In this document: positions 1 through 10,073 of the stretch, in pieces
Position numbering within the stretch: position 1 is the first letter of the stretch
How the letters are laid out: each line of letters starts with the position of its first letter
Assembly (NCBI GenBank): GCA_031771865.1
Contig: JASISA010000027.1
Coordinates: forward strand, 1,550,001 to 1,614,000
Direction of reading: 5' to 3'
From: Nothophaeocryptopus gaeumannii
Lineage: Eukaryota; Ascomycota; Dothideomycetes; Mycosphaerellales; Mycosphaerellaceae
DNA: 64,000 nucleotides
Position numbers and translations under genes: made by a program
The notes under the pieces: generated by a model
Database searches by the model: none
Seen by the model: only the letters and a program-made list of their open reading frames with translations
What the model was told of the DNA's origin: nothing

Positions 1-2676
1 GCCTAGTGCGGGTGAGGTGTTCGCAAGCTGGTCTGCGAGGATCGCATCAGATACGGACATGTGATCCGGGCGGTGCTCGTGGTTTTCTGCTCCAGTCATG
101 ACGTCAATGGTTTCTCTCCCAAGCATAGGATCTTGCTGAGAGTCCTGGGTCTGGCTCTGGTCTTTGCCCGAGTGAACGCGTCTTAGATGCTCGTTGAGGT
201 TCTCTTTGCGTGTGAAGCCTTTTCCTGAGTGTCGCTTGCAGTCGAGGTGAGGGCACATCAGTTGAGCCTTTGGCCCACCGTGCTTTCCATGCACCTCTCG
301 CTCGTGTCGCAAAAGTCCACCGGAGTACGTAAAGCCTTGGAGCTTAGCGCAAGACGGGTCAGGACACCGGTATGGTCGATCGTGCTTGTCCATATGTTTG
401 CTGCGCACACGTTAGTTCTGCTTTCCACATGTAGGATGAAATAGATATGTACCTCCACTCGCACTTCCTGTCGAAGATCTGCCCGATACATTCTTCTGCA
501 AAGTCGCAGACGTATTTCCCATCTTGATTAGTTGGCGGATCGCCCCGCTTGAAGGCACGAGAGCCGCGAGGAGAATATTCTTCGTTCGGTGAAGCGCCCG
601 GCTGTGAATGTATAGAAGGCGCGCGACTGTTCATCGCGACCTGTACCGCACCATCCTGTTGCGACATCACCGAGTGCGATCGCTTTCGTGAGACCTGTTG
701 CATCTGATTTTGGTCGGCCATGGTGGTGTCGTGAGGCGAGTTTCCGTGTGAGCTCACTGGAGAGACCGGAGTCTGCATGTTCTCTGTATCTTGGTGAGGC
801 ATAAATGGCGGCACTGGACTAAGATGTCCAGAGTCGATAGAGTTATTGTATGAGGTGTAGTAGTCTGACTGCGGTGGCAAGCCGGGTGACGCGGCAGCCT
901 GAGGCTCAGATCTCTGGGCGGTCGTCGCGATTCTTATGCGCGGCGGAAGACTCGGAGCAGGTCTGCCTCCTTGTGGCAAAATGTGCGACTGGTCAAAAGG
1001 CGAAAATTCAGGCGGGTGTAATGCTGGCGCCCATGCGAGCTGGTCAGGTGCGAATCCGTGATGAAAACTCGATGACGAAGTGTCCTGAGGCAGGCGTGGC
1101 CAGCCGTACGCGTGAGCTTCGTGAGGCGAAGCAGCACCGCTGGGCAAGTTATTATACGCTTCTAGACCGGGGACCGTCGACGTGATTCGGGGCACCGCGA
1201 GCCGGTTAGTAGTACTACTACTAGTACTAGTACTGCTGTCGAGTAGCACAGGCAGAGACGACGCGCCGACCGAAGATGAGTCACGTTGTTGTTGTCGTCT
1301 ATTCGTATGGGCGTCGGGTGTGGGCGAGGAGAAGAGAGTGCCTTGCGGAAGAGGGCGAGGGCTGTGCCTGCCTGAAATTTGAGCTCGGCGCCTGTGCTCC
1401 CGAGGCTCCGGCCCGCCCTGATGATTAGCTCCTCCCACGTCAACCTCGAATTGCCCTGCTACCCAACCACACGTTGTTAGAACCTGACCTGCAGCTCTCT
1501 CATCATCACGCACCGCCTCACCTCGGAATTGTGCTTGCGACTGGGTGCCCGACATAGTCATCAGTGCTCCGTAATCCTGGATCACGTCTCGAGGAACCAC
1601 GATTGATCCAGCGACGTCGACCATATTCCCCTCCGAGTCGTATGTGTAGTCGCCGTTCACAATGTTGGGAAAGTCATAAAACATCCAACACACGCCCCAG
1701 AGAATCGCAAGACTCGATTTGATTGCCCACGGCCACGTAGTGCTTAGTGGAGGTTTTGCGTCTGGGAACTCGAAGAAGCTTTCATGACAGTGAAGACTGT
1801 AGTCTTTTTGACAGTCCTTCACGTGTCTTCGCAGAAGCTCGACGCACTTGGAGACGATTCGATGAAGGACTTAGTGTCGCAGGCACAGGAGCAGGTGTGT
1901 CAGATTGGCGACGAAGGTGTCGTCCAGCAAATGGCCAGCGATGCTGTTCTCTCGCTCAGCGGGTACCTCAACGTACTCTGGAAGGCTGCTGAGCAGGTGC
2001 AGTAGGTGCTGTACGATTTCGAGCAGTCGGTCAAGCTCCCTCAATGGCAGGCGCTTGGTGCAGAAGTCCTTGCGATTGAGGAAGAGTTCAGGCAGGCTGG
2101 CTGGCGATCTCTATGATCGAGCTTCTTCCACGCGTGATAGGCTGGTCAATGTCGCGATGAACGAGTCTGCTGGCAGATTAGCATGTGCATTGACAAGACA
2201 CATCTCTTCACATGCCTGATGATCTCTTCACGTGAAGCGCATGTATCAGCGACAGCAGCATCAAGTCTCGGTAAACTGCGCTTCGATGTCTGAGCCCTCG
2301 CAACGCGTCTGTGTCGTCGTCGTCTTGGTGGTTTCCCAAGATAATTGTCGATCTTTGCATAGGCAACTTCCTCGAACTCTTGGCCAGTCGCAACTTCCTC
2401 TTTGGGAGAAGACTTGGCTCGAGCACGCGAACTAAGGCGATGTCGGAACGCTCTCACCAGCTGCAGCACCTTGAACGTGACGTAGAGACCAGGCGATGGC
2501 GACAGAGTGGCCGGAGGAGACACGCTGAACGAAGAGGTGAGTGACGAATGCGATATTGCCAAATATAAAATGCGAGGACTTTGCGAAGACGAGCAAGCCA
2601 TGGATGGTCCCAAGAAACACACAGGAACCGCTCGCAAAGAGCGCGAGAGAGCTCGCTGCTCATAATGGCTGAACAT
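1..2676 (-). CDS. C2H2 zinc-finger protein, 3' end cut by window, 5' part unresolved
   Basis: Probable transcription regulator. A long open block from about 1867 down to 453 ends in CEWS, followed by a 52 bp intron (401-452, gtacat...gcgcag). The next exon runs from 400 past the window start. Spliced, it gives three C2H2 fingers: C-x5-C with KHMDKH, then CPDPSC with RHEREVH, then CPHLDC with EHLRRVH. The middle is Ser/Pro/Gln-rich and probably disordered, with a Ser/Thr run around 1205-1245. Upstream, open helical blocks at roughly 1874-2090 and 2146-2676 (containing GQEFEEVAYAKIDNYLG) look coding and are probably earlier exons, but I could not fix their splice sites. A TAA at 1871-1873 separates two blocks in the same frame. 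The start codon is undetermined; ATG at 2676 is only a candidate. The finger part is firm, the 5' model is weak, and no ortholog name is offered. Confidence 0.7.
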
Positions 2677-3458
2677 CTTGAGCAGGCTATGTCAATTGTC
2701 TACAGGGCTATGTTTCTGGCGGCCTCGATTTCTTTGCGGTCCTCAGTCACACCGGTGAAGAACACATGCACGGGTGCCTTGTCCCCGAAGTTCTCCACCA
2801 ATCGAACCGAGAGTCAATAATGCAAGGCCACCGTGCCGCAGTGTGAGTCTTATGATGTGCCGTCGGCAAACTGACTGCGAACCGTTCTGTGTTCCTGCCG
2901 TGTGTCGCCGCAGTCAATCTTCTCTGCCTGATCTTCGCTGGCGGCTTCGAGTGGCTGTGTATGTTACACCTCTCCCGCCACATCCACATCCACATCTCAA
3001 TCAGTTGATCGCTCATGACTCTTATCTTAGAAAATAAGAATGGCATGTGAAGCAGAACAGTTGTAGACTGAATTCAGTAGTATTAGACTTCATTTTTGAA
3101 TCAGGCCGTAACAACCACATTCGAAGCTAAACTGGAAGTAAAAGAGAAAAGGCTGCAAAGAGGTATCAAGAAGCAACCCAATCCGAGCCCATACCCGCGC
3201 CACCAGGCAGGACTCGACAAGACATCCCATGAACTCCTCGTCAGCTTGTCCCAATGTCCCCATCCGTTCCCGTACACGCCATTCTTACAGCCGATACTCC
3301 CATAATCATATACAATCTCTCCATCCGTGACCAGAAAAGAGAGCGCCGTTTCTCCTTCGCATGCTCGCCTTGCCCGCACACGATGGTATCAAAGCACCCG
3401 CCAGTGATAACGCCTGTTCGTCTCATGCTTGTTTCTTTTCGTCCTCTCGAATCGTTGC
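2677..3458. other. intergenic, no convincing gene
   Basis: Lies between the 5' end of the zinc-finger gene and the 3' end of the Maf1 gene. Only short overlapping open frames without family resemblance are present. It presumably holds the zinc-finger promoter and the Maf1 3' UTR. Confidence 0.5.
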
Positions 3459-4834
3459 TTAGGCCTCAATATCCATACTCGCACCAATCTCCTCACTCAT
3501 ACCTCTCACATGATACGCACCAGTCGAATTACTACCTCTCCACTCCGACTCGTCATATTCATAATCGTCTGAATCCTCCTCATCAATCGAATGATTGTAG
3601 AAGCGACCATTCGTGAGCTCGCTTCGGATATCATCTAAATCCATGTAGGGTACTTCGACTTCATCGTCGTTGGGGTCGTCGGAGGAGATGACCATCTCGT
3701 CATCGTCGTCCTCACCATAGCTAATGGTGTCGATACTGCGTTGAAGCATGTCGTGGCTTAGCCAGAAACTAGCTCGCTTGCCCGCACCTTCGCCGACTGA
3801 TAGGCTGGAGACTTTGCGCTGCACAGGCTTCGGTCGTTGCACGCCCAGAGCCGCCTGAATCGGGGAGTGAGATATCACACTGAAGCCGCGCAGGTAGATG
3901 TAGCAGACGCGCTTCTTTTCCTTGTTGAAGAAGAAGTAGTGAAGGCTCCAGATCGAGCCTTCGTCGCCGTCGAATGGGTCCGTGTCGGGCACATACGAGT
4001 ATTTCTCGCAGTCCCGTAGTCCCATCTCCTTGTCGATTAGTCTCCACATATTCGAGTTCCACACCTCGTTTCCGATGCCTGGAGTAGGCGCAGAGCTGGA
4101 CAAGGACAAGGATGGTGGGGAGAGGTAGCTCATCGCAGAGCTCCTCGGACGCAGATGCTGTAGTGTGCTGTCCAGATTGTTCATGATCGCTCGCAGACTC
4201 CTCTCCTTTCGGAAATCTGAGGGCCGGAGCAGATGCGAGAAGTCGTAATCGGGATGCGACGCATTCAGCGTGGCTATCAGATATGCAAATGTTCTGCGCG
4301 CAGTTATTTGGCTGAGAGGACCGAAAGGCGATGCGCGAGAGAGGTCAATCTCGGGCGCCTCCACAGTCCTACCGCGCTTCATTCTCCCGTTTCCGTTCTT
4401 CTCACTAGTCCTCCCGTCATCGCTCGCCGCTGTTCGATGCGGCGGACTCAGGGATGCGGATAGTCTGACGAGAGACTCATACTGTGATTCCAGGCTATTC
4501 TCGATGTTCTTGTAAAGCTTCTTATCACCGCCGGCGGCTTTCGTCGTGTAGATATCGCATCCGCCAATTACGTGACAATCTGGAGTGGAGAAGTTAAGCG
4601 CATTCGTGACAATGTCGATATCACGGAGTGGTAAGTACTGCGAGAAGTCAGTATAGCTCGTCTCTCGGAAAGATGACTCAGCCGCTGCAAGCGCGCATAG
4701 AGACAGGTTGCGGCGCATAGCGCATCGCATATTTGTCGCAAACGGCAGCTCTCGAAGATTCTCACAGAGCGCACGTAGTTCGACTTCGACTCTGGCGCTC
4801 GCAGTGGCGTGTCCGGATCTTTACGCACCTTCAT
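3459..4834 (-). CDS. MAF1: Maf1, repressor of RNA polymerase III
   Basis: Maf1 binds Pol III and shuts off tRNA and 5S transcription under stress. It is regulated by TORC1/PKA phosphorylation and nuclear import (family knowledge). The first exon is only six bases, ATG AAG (4834-4829), then a 191 bp intron (4638-4828, gtgcgt...ctcgcag), then one exon 4637-3459. The protein is about 394 aa. Box A reads MKYLPLRDIDIVTNALNFS, followed by DCHVIGGCDIYTTKAAG. The other conserved boxes are visible as RTFAYLIATLNASHPDYDFS and the segment WSLHYFFFNKEKKRVCYIYL. The tail is very acidic, as in other Maf1 proteins. An ATG at 4730 in the exon 2 frame would add 31 unrelated residues. I reject it because it sits inside the intron and the tiny exon restores the canonical N terminus exactly. 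Confidence 0.95.
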
Positions 4835-6004
4835 CTTCGGTGCTGTGGGCGCATCCGCTGGGGTTTGGCGCAGCTATTCTAGCGTTTCGAGTAGAGCGCT
4901 CTGCCGTATTCGATTCGCTCGATATGCAAATATTAAGATACGATTTCGATCGATGTTTGTGCGGTCGCCTTCGAGGCGTCGGCCGAGTGGAAATGTCGCT
5001 GTGGATGCTGTTGACGTGCCTGATAACACTTCCCTCAGGCGGAAGCCGGATAGTCGCGAGACTGTGGACTAGACGCAGCTGCGCGTCTAGTAGGCGGCGA
5101 GACAGGTGGTGGTTGCCATTTCGAATATCGATGCGGTGTTGTTGCGGAGGAGATGAGGACGCTTGTCACAGTGAAGTTGGCGAGACATGAGGTGACGGCT
5201 TTGCCAAGGCCGACAGTTGCTTGCTTGCCCGCTCAGCGGAGCAGGTCGTCACGTGCGAGGCGCATGGATATCTTGAGTAAATGAGCCAATCACGCCGCAA
5301 CAAGCTTCCACGCTGCTTGGTCTGCTGGCCGGACAGCTCGCTGGCTTGATACAACGGATCAGGTGTTGCGCTCAGTCGACGAGAAGCCGATTGCATGCCG
5401 CGGCCCATGTGCGAGGATCAGTCGCTCAGAGCTGTCACTGCATACTTGGTGGAGATACGGTTCAGCGAGGATACTGGGTTGCGAGGGAAGGATGTGAGTA
5501 CCTACTTTGATTCATGAAGCTGCTGCGTCGGCGACAACGGCATGTCGTGATGGATGCTAGACGTGAGTGGTAAGCTCTTTGCGGTAAAGACATCGTGTGT
5601 TCGGCCCTCAAAAATAACAGGCACAAAACACTCATCGAAATGTGGGTTGCAAGATTTGATCATTTCATTTGCAGGCGGTGGACCGCTTGCTCGCGCAGTG
5701 CAGGTGATGCTATACCATACAATGGCAGGCTTCAAAACAACAGCCATAAAGCCATGGGTATCTCTGGATTCCAACAGACGCCGATGAACGCCATGCGTTG
5801 GAAGCGTACTGTTCCCGCTTTCAACGCATTTCCAAGAATGCTTCAAAAGGGTACTAAGCAGCTATAAAAGTCCGGCACCTTTGAGCTGCTTCTCGAGTTC
5901 CCTGCTCATTTCCATATTCATCTGTTGGTAGGCCAACGTGTTAGCCGGGTCGTGCATGGTTCGAAGGAGAGATGGATATACGTGTGGAGATTTTATTGTC
6001 TGGT
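4835..6004. other. Maf1 upstream region and AP-1 sigma 3' flank
   Basis: No well-supported gene. Open frames on both strands (for example a 114-codon frame at 5502-5846, minus) match no family I know. A 31-codon minus ORF at 5862-5957 lies just past the sigma stop and is discussed in the findings as a possible alternative last exon. Confidence 0.5.
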
Positions 6005-6841
6005 TCAGCCAATCTTTGTGACAGCATCGTCCTCGACCTACGCGGGCAAGGAATCAGCGGGTGGTGATACAAGATGAAGGTCATCATTGTAGTGGTAGAA
6101 GTGTAGAAGCAGGCCATGCGTGCGGCGACCGCGACACGACTTACCTCCATATCCTCGAGACTGTCCTGGGCGCCAATAACACGCAGCACGTTCTTCTTAC
6201 TGCTCTCTTGCATCTCTCCAGCGAGGAGGAGCTCATCGAGGATGAAGTAGGCTTTTTGGAAGTTGAAGATGATGTCGAGCTCGCAGACGTTGCCGTAGTA
6301 CTTGTCCATCTGCTCTACGTAGCGGTGCACGATCTCGAGGGTGATGAGCTCATTGTCGGTGTTGTCGGTTGCGGCAATGAAGAAGAGCGAGGCATAGCGG
6401 CGATACACGACCTTGGTGTCTAGTGGAGGAAGTGTCAGACAATGCAGACGACGAAGTGAGGTGTAGAGACTTCTGCTTCAGCAGACGGTGGAGGATATGG
6501 CAGGCGGGTGGGTGGCAGCGCAATACCTTTGTACTCGAGGAAGTTGCACATGCGGGCGCGTCTCGCCAGAACCAGCTGGGAGACGTCTTTGATGATCTTG
6601 GCCTTGTCTCTAGGCGACAGAGTGGTGAACCATTTCGCAAGGCGCTGTATGAGGGAGGCGGTTTAGCATGCGGTGTCCACGAGAGGAGGCGGCAACATGA
6701 GAGACGTACGACTTTGCCCTGCCGCGAGAGCAGGATCATGTATCTGACCCATTGTCAGCCATTATCTTTGCCGCTGTCTCTATAGACGGGTGTGATAAGG
6801 ATGTGAGGTTGTGTACGAGTGCAGACATACCGGATGGCCAT
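6005..6841 (-). CDS. APS1: AP-1 clathrin adaptor complex, small sigma subunit
   Basis: Small subunit of the AP-1 adaptor, which sorts cargo between the trans-Golgi network and endosomes. Five exons: 6841-6831 (11 nt), 6743-6710, 6644-6527, 6419-6145 and 6037-6005. Introns are 87, 65, 107 and 107 bp, all GT-AG. The product is 156 aa, the usual length, starting MAIRYMILLSRQGKVRLAKW. It contains the longin-fold signature MCNFLEYKDTKVVYRRYASL, then HRYVEQMDKYYGNVCELDII, then FQKAYFILDELLLAGEMQES, and ends VEDDAVTKIG. The sequence fits sigma-1 better than sigma-2 or sigma-3. It is divergent from the glutamate-cysteine ligase subunit gene, with 361 bp between the starts. Confidence 0.96.
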
Positions 6842-7202
6842 GCTCGGGGTTGAAGAAAAGGACGGTGTGAGTGTGGGGCGCTGGTGCGAAAGTGTGAACC
6901 GTGAAGAAGCTTGTCCGATGACTGCCCGCCGGCGCGAATCCCGCCTCTGCTCGTCACTCACAGGTGGCCGCCGTGACCCAGGTTCTTTACAAATGTAAAT
7001 GGACTGCTGCCCGCGGTGCAATATTAATACCCACCACTAGCCCACAATGCCAGCTGCTCCTCAGATTGCTCACTTGCCTGTAGTTGTTGCTGCGTCGTTG
7101 GACGTGGCTCCTTAGACAAGGCAATAACTTGATCACCCACTACGGCACAAAGGCAGCAACTTCCCAGCCGCCGCTTTGTAATATTCTGATCTTCCTCTCA
7201 CT
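6842..7202. promoter_or_regulatory. divergent promoter region, AP-1 sigma / GCL regulatory subunit
   Basis: 361 bp between two divergent start codons. No coding potential is seen. It must hold both core promoters and 5' UTRs; I identify no specific factor site. Confidence 0.5.
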
Positions 7203-8237
7203 ATGAAGCTCATACTGTCGACCAGGTAAGTATCCATGGTACGGCAATGTCGCCATCGCAGCTGACGGTGTAGTAATATCATGGGCGGCGGCTCATCCGT
7301 CCGTCGCTCGACCAACTCCAAATCGAACAGTGAGCTCGTCTCATCTCTACGCGCCAACTTCGCCGATAATCTGGGCTTGAGCGGGGCTCCGGTCAACGGC
7401 AATGGCAATGGCAACTCAAAGGCACACAAGCCTCACTATCAGACATGGACTAAGAAAGATGGAGAGATACTCGAGATACCCGCCTTGAACTTCGAGCACT
7501 CTGCCTTGCAGGAAGAACGAGAGCAATACGATATTACTGTCAAGCTCTTCTACCTGCCGGCGGGATCGAGAGAAGCTAGGAAAGAGCAGACAAAAGAGGC
7601 ATTGGAACTGGTGAAGAAGGAGCTACACGTCGAATCGATCGATCTCTTGATTGCATCATTCCCAGGCATATACTTCGACGAAGAGGAAGACTGTCCGGAC
7701 AAGATCTCAACCCGCGGGCCGATCGAAGCTGAGCCAGAGCCACTTGAGGGACAGGTGGAAGCATGGAAGACATTGGAGGAGCTATACGACCAAGGTGTGG
7801 TGAAGAAGCTTGGACCTGCAGAGTTTGGGAAGGAGCGACTGGAGACCTTCCTGGAGAAGGTCAGGGTCAAGCCCAGTGTGGATCAGATCAACCTGCGTGA
7901 TTGCTGCTCCGTGCCCAAGGACCTCATGGCGCTGGCTAAGAGCAAGAGCGTCGAGCTACTTGTACACAACGACTGCTCCAACATTCTTCCGAGAGGCACC
8001 ACTCGTGAACTGCTTGGATCCGGACCAGAAGGCGCTGGAGTTCTAGCCGAGTCTACCAAGACTGGTGACAAGCGCAAGAGCCTGCATGGAGAGGATGTGA
8101 GGAATGGAAATTCAGCTTCCGCGCTTACCGGCGAAGTACTTCCTCAATGGGTTGTGAAATACACTGCTGTCGTCCGCAACCGAGGCGTTGTCGAGAACAA
8201 GGGGTATTTCGCGGAGGCGAGACTGGTTCAGGAGTGA
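7203..8237 (+). CDS. glutamate-cysteine ligase regulatory (modifier) subunit
   Basis: Regulatory subunit of the first enzyme of glutathione synthesis. In other eukaryotes it raises the catalytic subunit's glutamate affinity and eases feedback inhibition. Exon 1 is 7203-7225 (MKLILSTS), followed by a 48 bp intron (7226-7273, gtaagt...gtgtag). Exon 2 is 7274-8237. The product is 328 aa. The join gives MKLILSTSNIMGGG, typical of fungal GCLM. Starting at the second ATG (7281) would lose this conserved N terminus. The fold is aldo/keto-reductase-like. Visible family blocks include ELHVESIDLLIASFPGIYFD, the segment LEELYDQGVVKKLGPAEFG and the C-terminal block LPQWVVKYTAVVRNRGVVEN. Confidence 0.92.
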
Positions 8238-8807
8238 GGGAAGACACCATTACACCACAAATTGGAGTATGTTTGAAACCATGATCGAATGACCCTCGGA
8301 AACTGGCCAACATCTCAGCACTATCGTGCCACCCGAGAACGTTCGACTCCTATGTTGAAGACACCAGGAGAGTCCTCCCCACCAGCGTCTGGCATCGAGG
8401 TCACTCTATGCTCTTCACCCAGATAGCCGGCTTCCTACCCTGCGCCTCAAGCTATACATCAAACTATGGTTGGCTTCATGAGCCTGCCAAGTTGAAGCAC
8501 GCGGTCGCTGTACGCCACAACAGGGAGGAAGTAGGGAACTCAGCTTACCCGTGTGGGCAAGAGCACCATTGAGCATTGGGAGACAGCCGAAGTCACAGCC
8601 GAAGTCACAAGCTTTTGCATTTCCTGCATTGCATTCGACCTCTGTACTTCTCGGAGGTGTCAATAGGTCGATAGGTCAAAAAGTCAACCTTTGGAAACCG
8701 AAACACATCACCCCTGTTTCAAGTATTGCATTGCCCAAATATCTGCCTCTGTCATGACCACAATTCCTCCTTCCTTCAAACCCATCCCCTACTCAACAAT
8801 CCTCTCC
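8238..8807. other. intergenic, nothing recognised
   Basis: Region between two convergent genes: the 3' flank of the GCL subunit and the 3' flank of the small Cys/His-rich ORF. A near-duplicate short word (agccgaagtcac, twice around 8585-8608) is the only local repeat noticed. Confidence 0.5.
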
Positions 8808-9098
8808 CTATGCACTCGCCTCGTCCAAACTCCCCTTCCGACTCCCCGCCGGACTCCCCCACGGCACGTCCTTCGGCCACCAACTCGGTCTCTCGCCTAT
8901 GTCATCCAGACTGCTTTGCTGCCTCTTCCCTGTACAGCTCGTGCAGTATGAATCGTACTTGATACAAGGAGGTCTGGGACAACTGCTCATATGTCCTTGG
9001 CCGTAGGAGGTTTGCAGGGCGTGTGCGCAGTGGGAGATTAAAGTGCGGGTGCGAGGGTGACCGCAAGCGTGTGTCGAGCCGGGGGTGAATTGACACAT
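8808..9098 (-). CDS. small Cys/His-rich protein of unknown function
   Basis: Single-exon ORF of 96 aa, starting MCQFTPGSTHACGHPRT. The first 60 residues carry many Cys and His in paired arrangements (CxxC-like CTSC, HxCGH, HCAHA, CPRPPC), which suggests metal binding. The last 35 residues are polar with a W-W pair (PSWWPKDVPWG). The ATG has an A-rich favourable context (cctacaaaATG). Short Cys-rich proteins of this style are common hypothetical proteins in moulds. I cannot assign a named family. The alternative is a chance ORF, since longer open frames overlap it on the same strand. Confidence 0.55.
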   Translation of the reverse strand: MCQFTPGSTHACGHPRTRTLISHCAHALQTSYGQGHMSSCPRPPCIKYDSYCTSCTGKRQQSSLDDIGERPSWWPKDVPWGSPAGSRKGSLDEASA

Positions 9099-10073
9099 TT
9101 TGTAGGCTATTGGGTTGCGGTGATAGTTGCTGGTGGTCTTGAGGTAGAAGTTTGGCCAAGATGAAGTTGATGTGCTCTTGTTGTTGAAGTCCGTAGACTT
9201 CGAAGATCGATTGAGTTTTCTCTCTTATTCTAGAGGATCGGATTTTATACGATCGATCCGTTCGCCCGGGCAGAAAATTTGTGAATGCTCGATCGGCTCT
9301 CAAATATCGCGTCTCAAGAGTTCTTATCTTCGTTTTAGTATGTTGAGCTTGCTCAAATGCTCGATTGTCGCACGACACCTCGATTTCCTGGTGGCTTGGT
9401 TGTATCGTTTGCAGATCTGTCGTTCAAGTGTGGTTGGTTGAGATGCGGGATGTGCTTTATTGCCCACGAGAACAGTTCCCTCCTTTGGCGTAGGATCCTG
9501 GTTGGATGCGATCTGCCGTGAACTATGTAGCACTGAGAGACCACGGTAGCCGCTGCAGAAGATGCACACTTATATCATTGCTGTTCTCATGAGAGCTTTG
9601 TGAGGACCACACCCACACACGCGGAGCACGAACGATTTCAATTGAGGACAGGTGGGTTGCATGCTTACCGTTCGACCGGTCTTGCTGACCATCTCGAATG
9701 TTGTGAATCATCACATGCTTCTTCCGATTTCCGATTTTGATTACACTATTGTACACCCATGATGTTTATGTGTCCATGGTCAGATATCGTCTTGTGAGCT
9801 ATACCGAAAATCCAGGTCAATGCGTCACTCAGCATGTGACGCTTTGTACAGGTACTTATAGCTGTAGCTGTGCCTGTAGCTGCCACTAGCTGGATGCAGA
9901 TAGAAAGCTCAGTAGTGGCAGTGACACAGCGCTCTTCAACTGTGCATCTCTACTGCACACCTCAATCTGTGTCGTCTGACATGGGACGTAACGAGCAGCA
10001 GAGAAGGTAGGGCGAGGTCACCGCATCGTGAGATCCTAGGAGTCTTGGATTGCGGTGAAATGCATCGCTGCTC
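9099..10073. other. intergenic, nothing recognised
   Basis: Almost 1 kb between the small Cys/His-rich ORF and the 3' end of the Urb2 gene. It is comparatively AT-rich around 9170-9350. Open frames here are short and family-less. No RNA gene or repeat recognised. Confidence 0.5.

Noticed and set aside
4641..4730. In-frame ATG extension of Maf1
   Set aside because: The 31 extra residues lie inside the intron, which has a perfect acceptor. The 6-nt exon at 4829-4834 gives the conserved N terminus.
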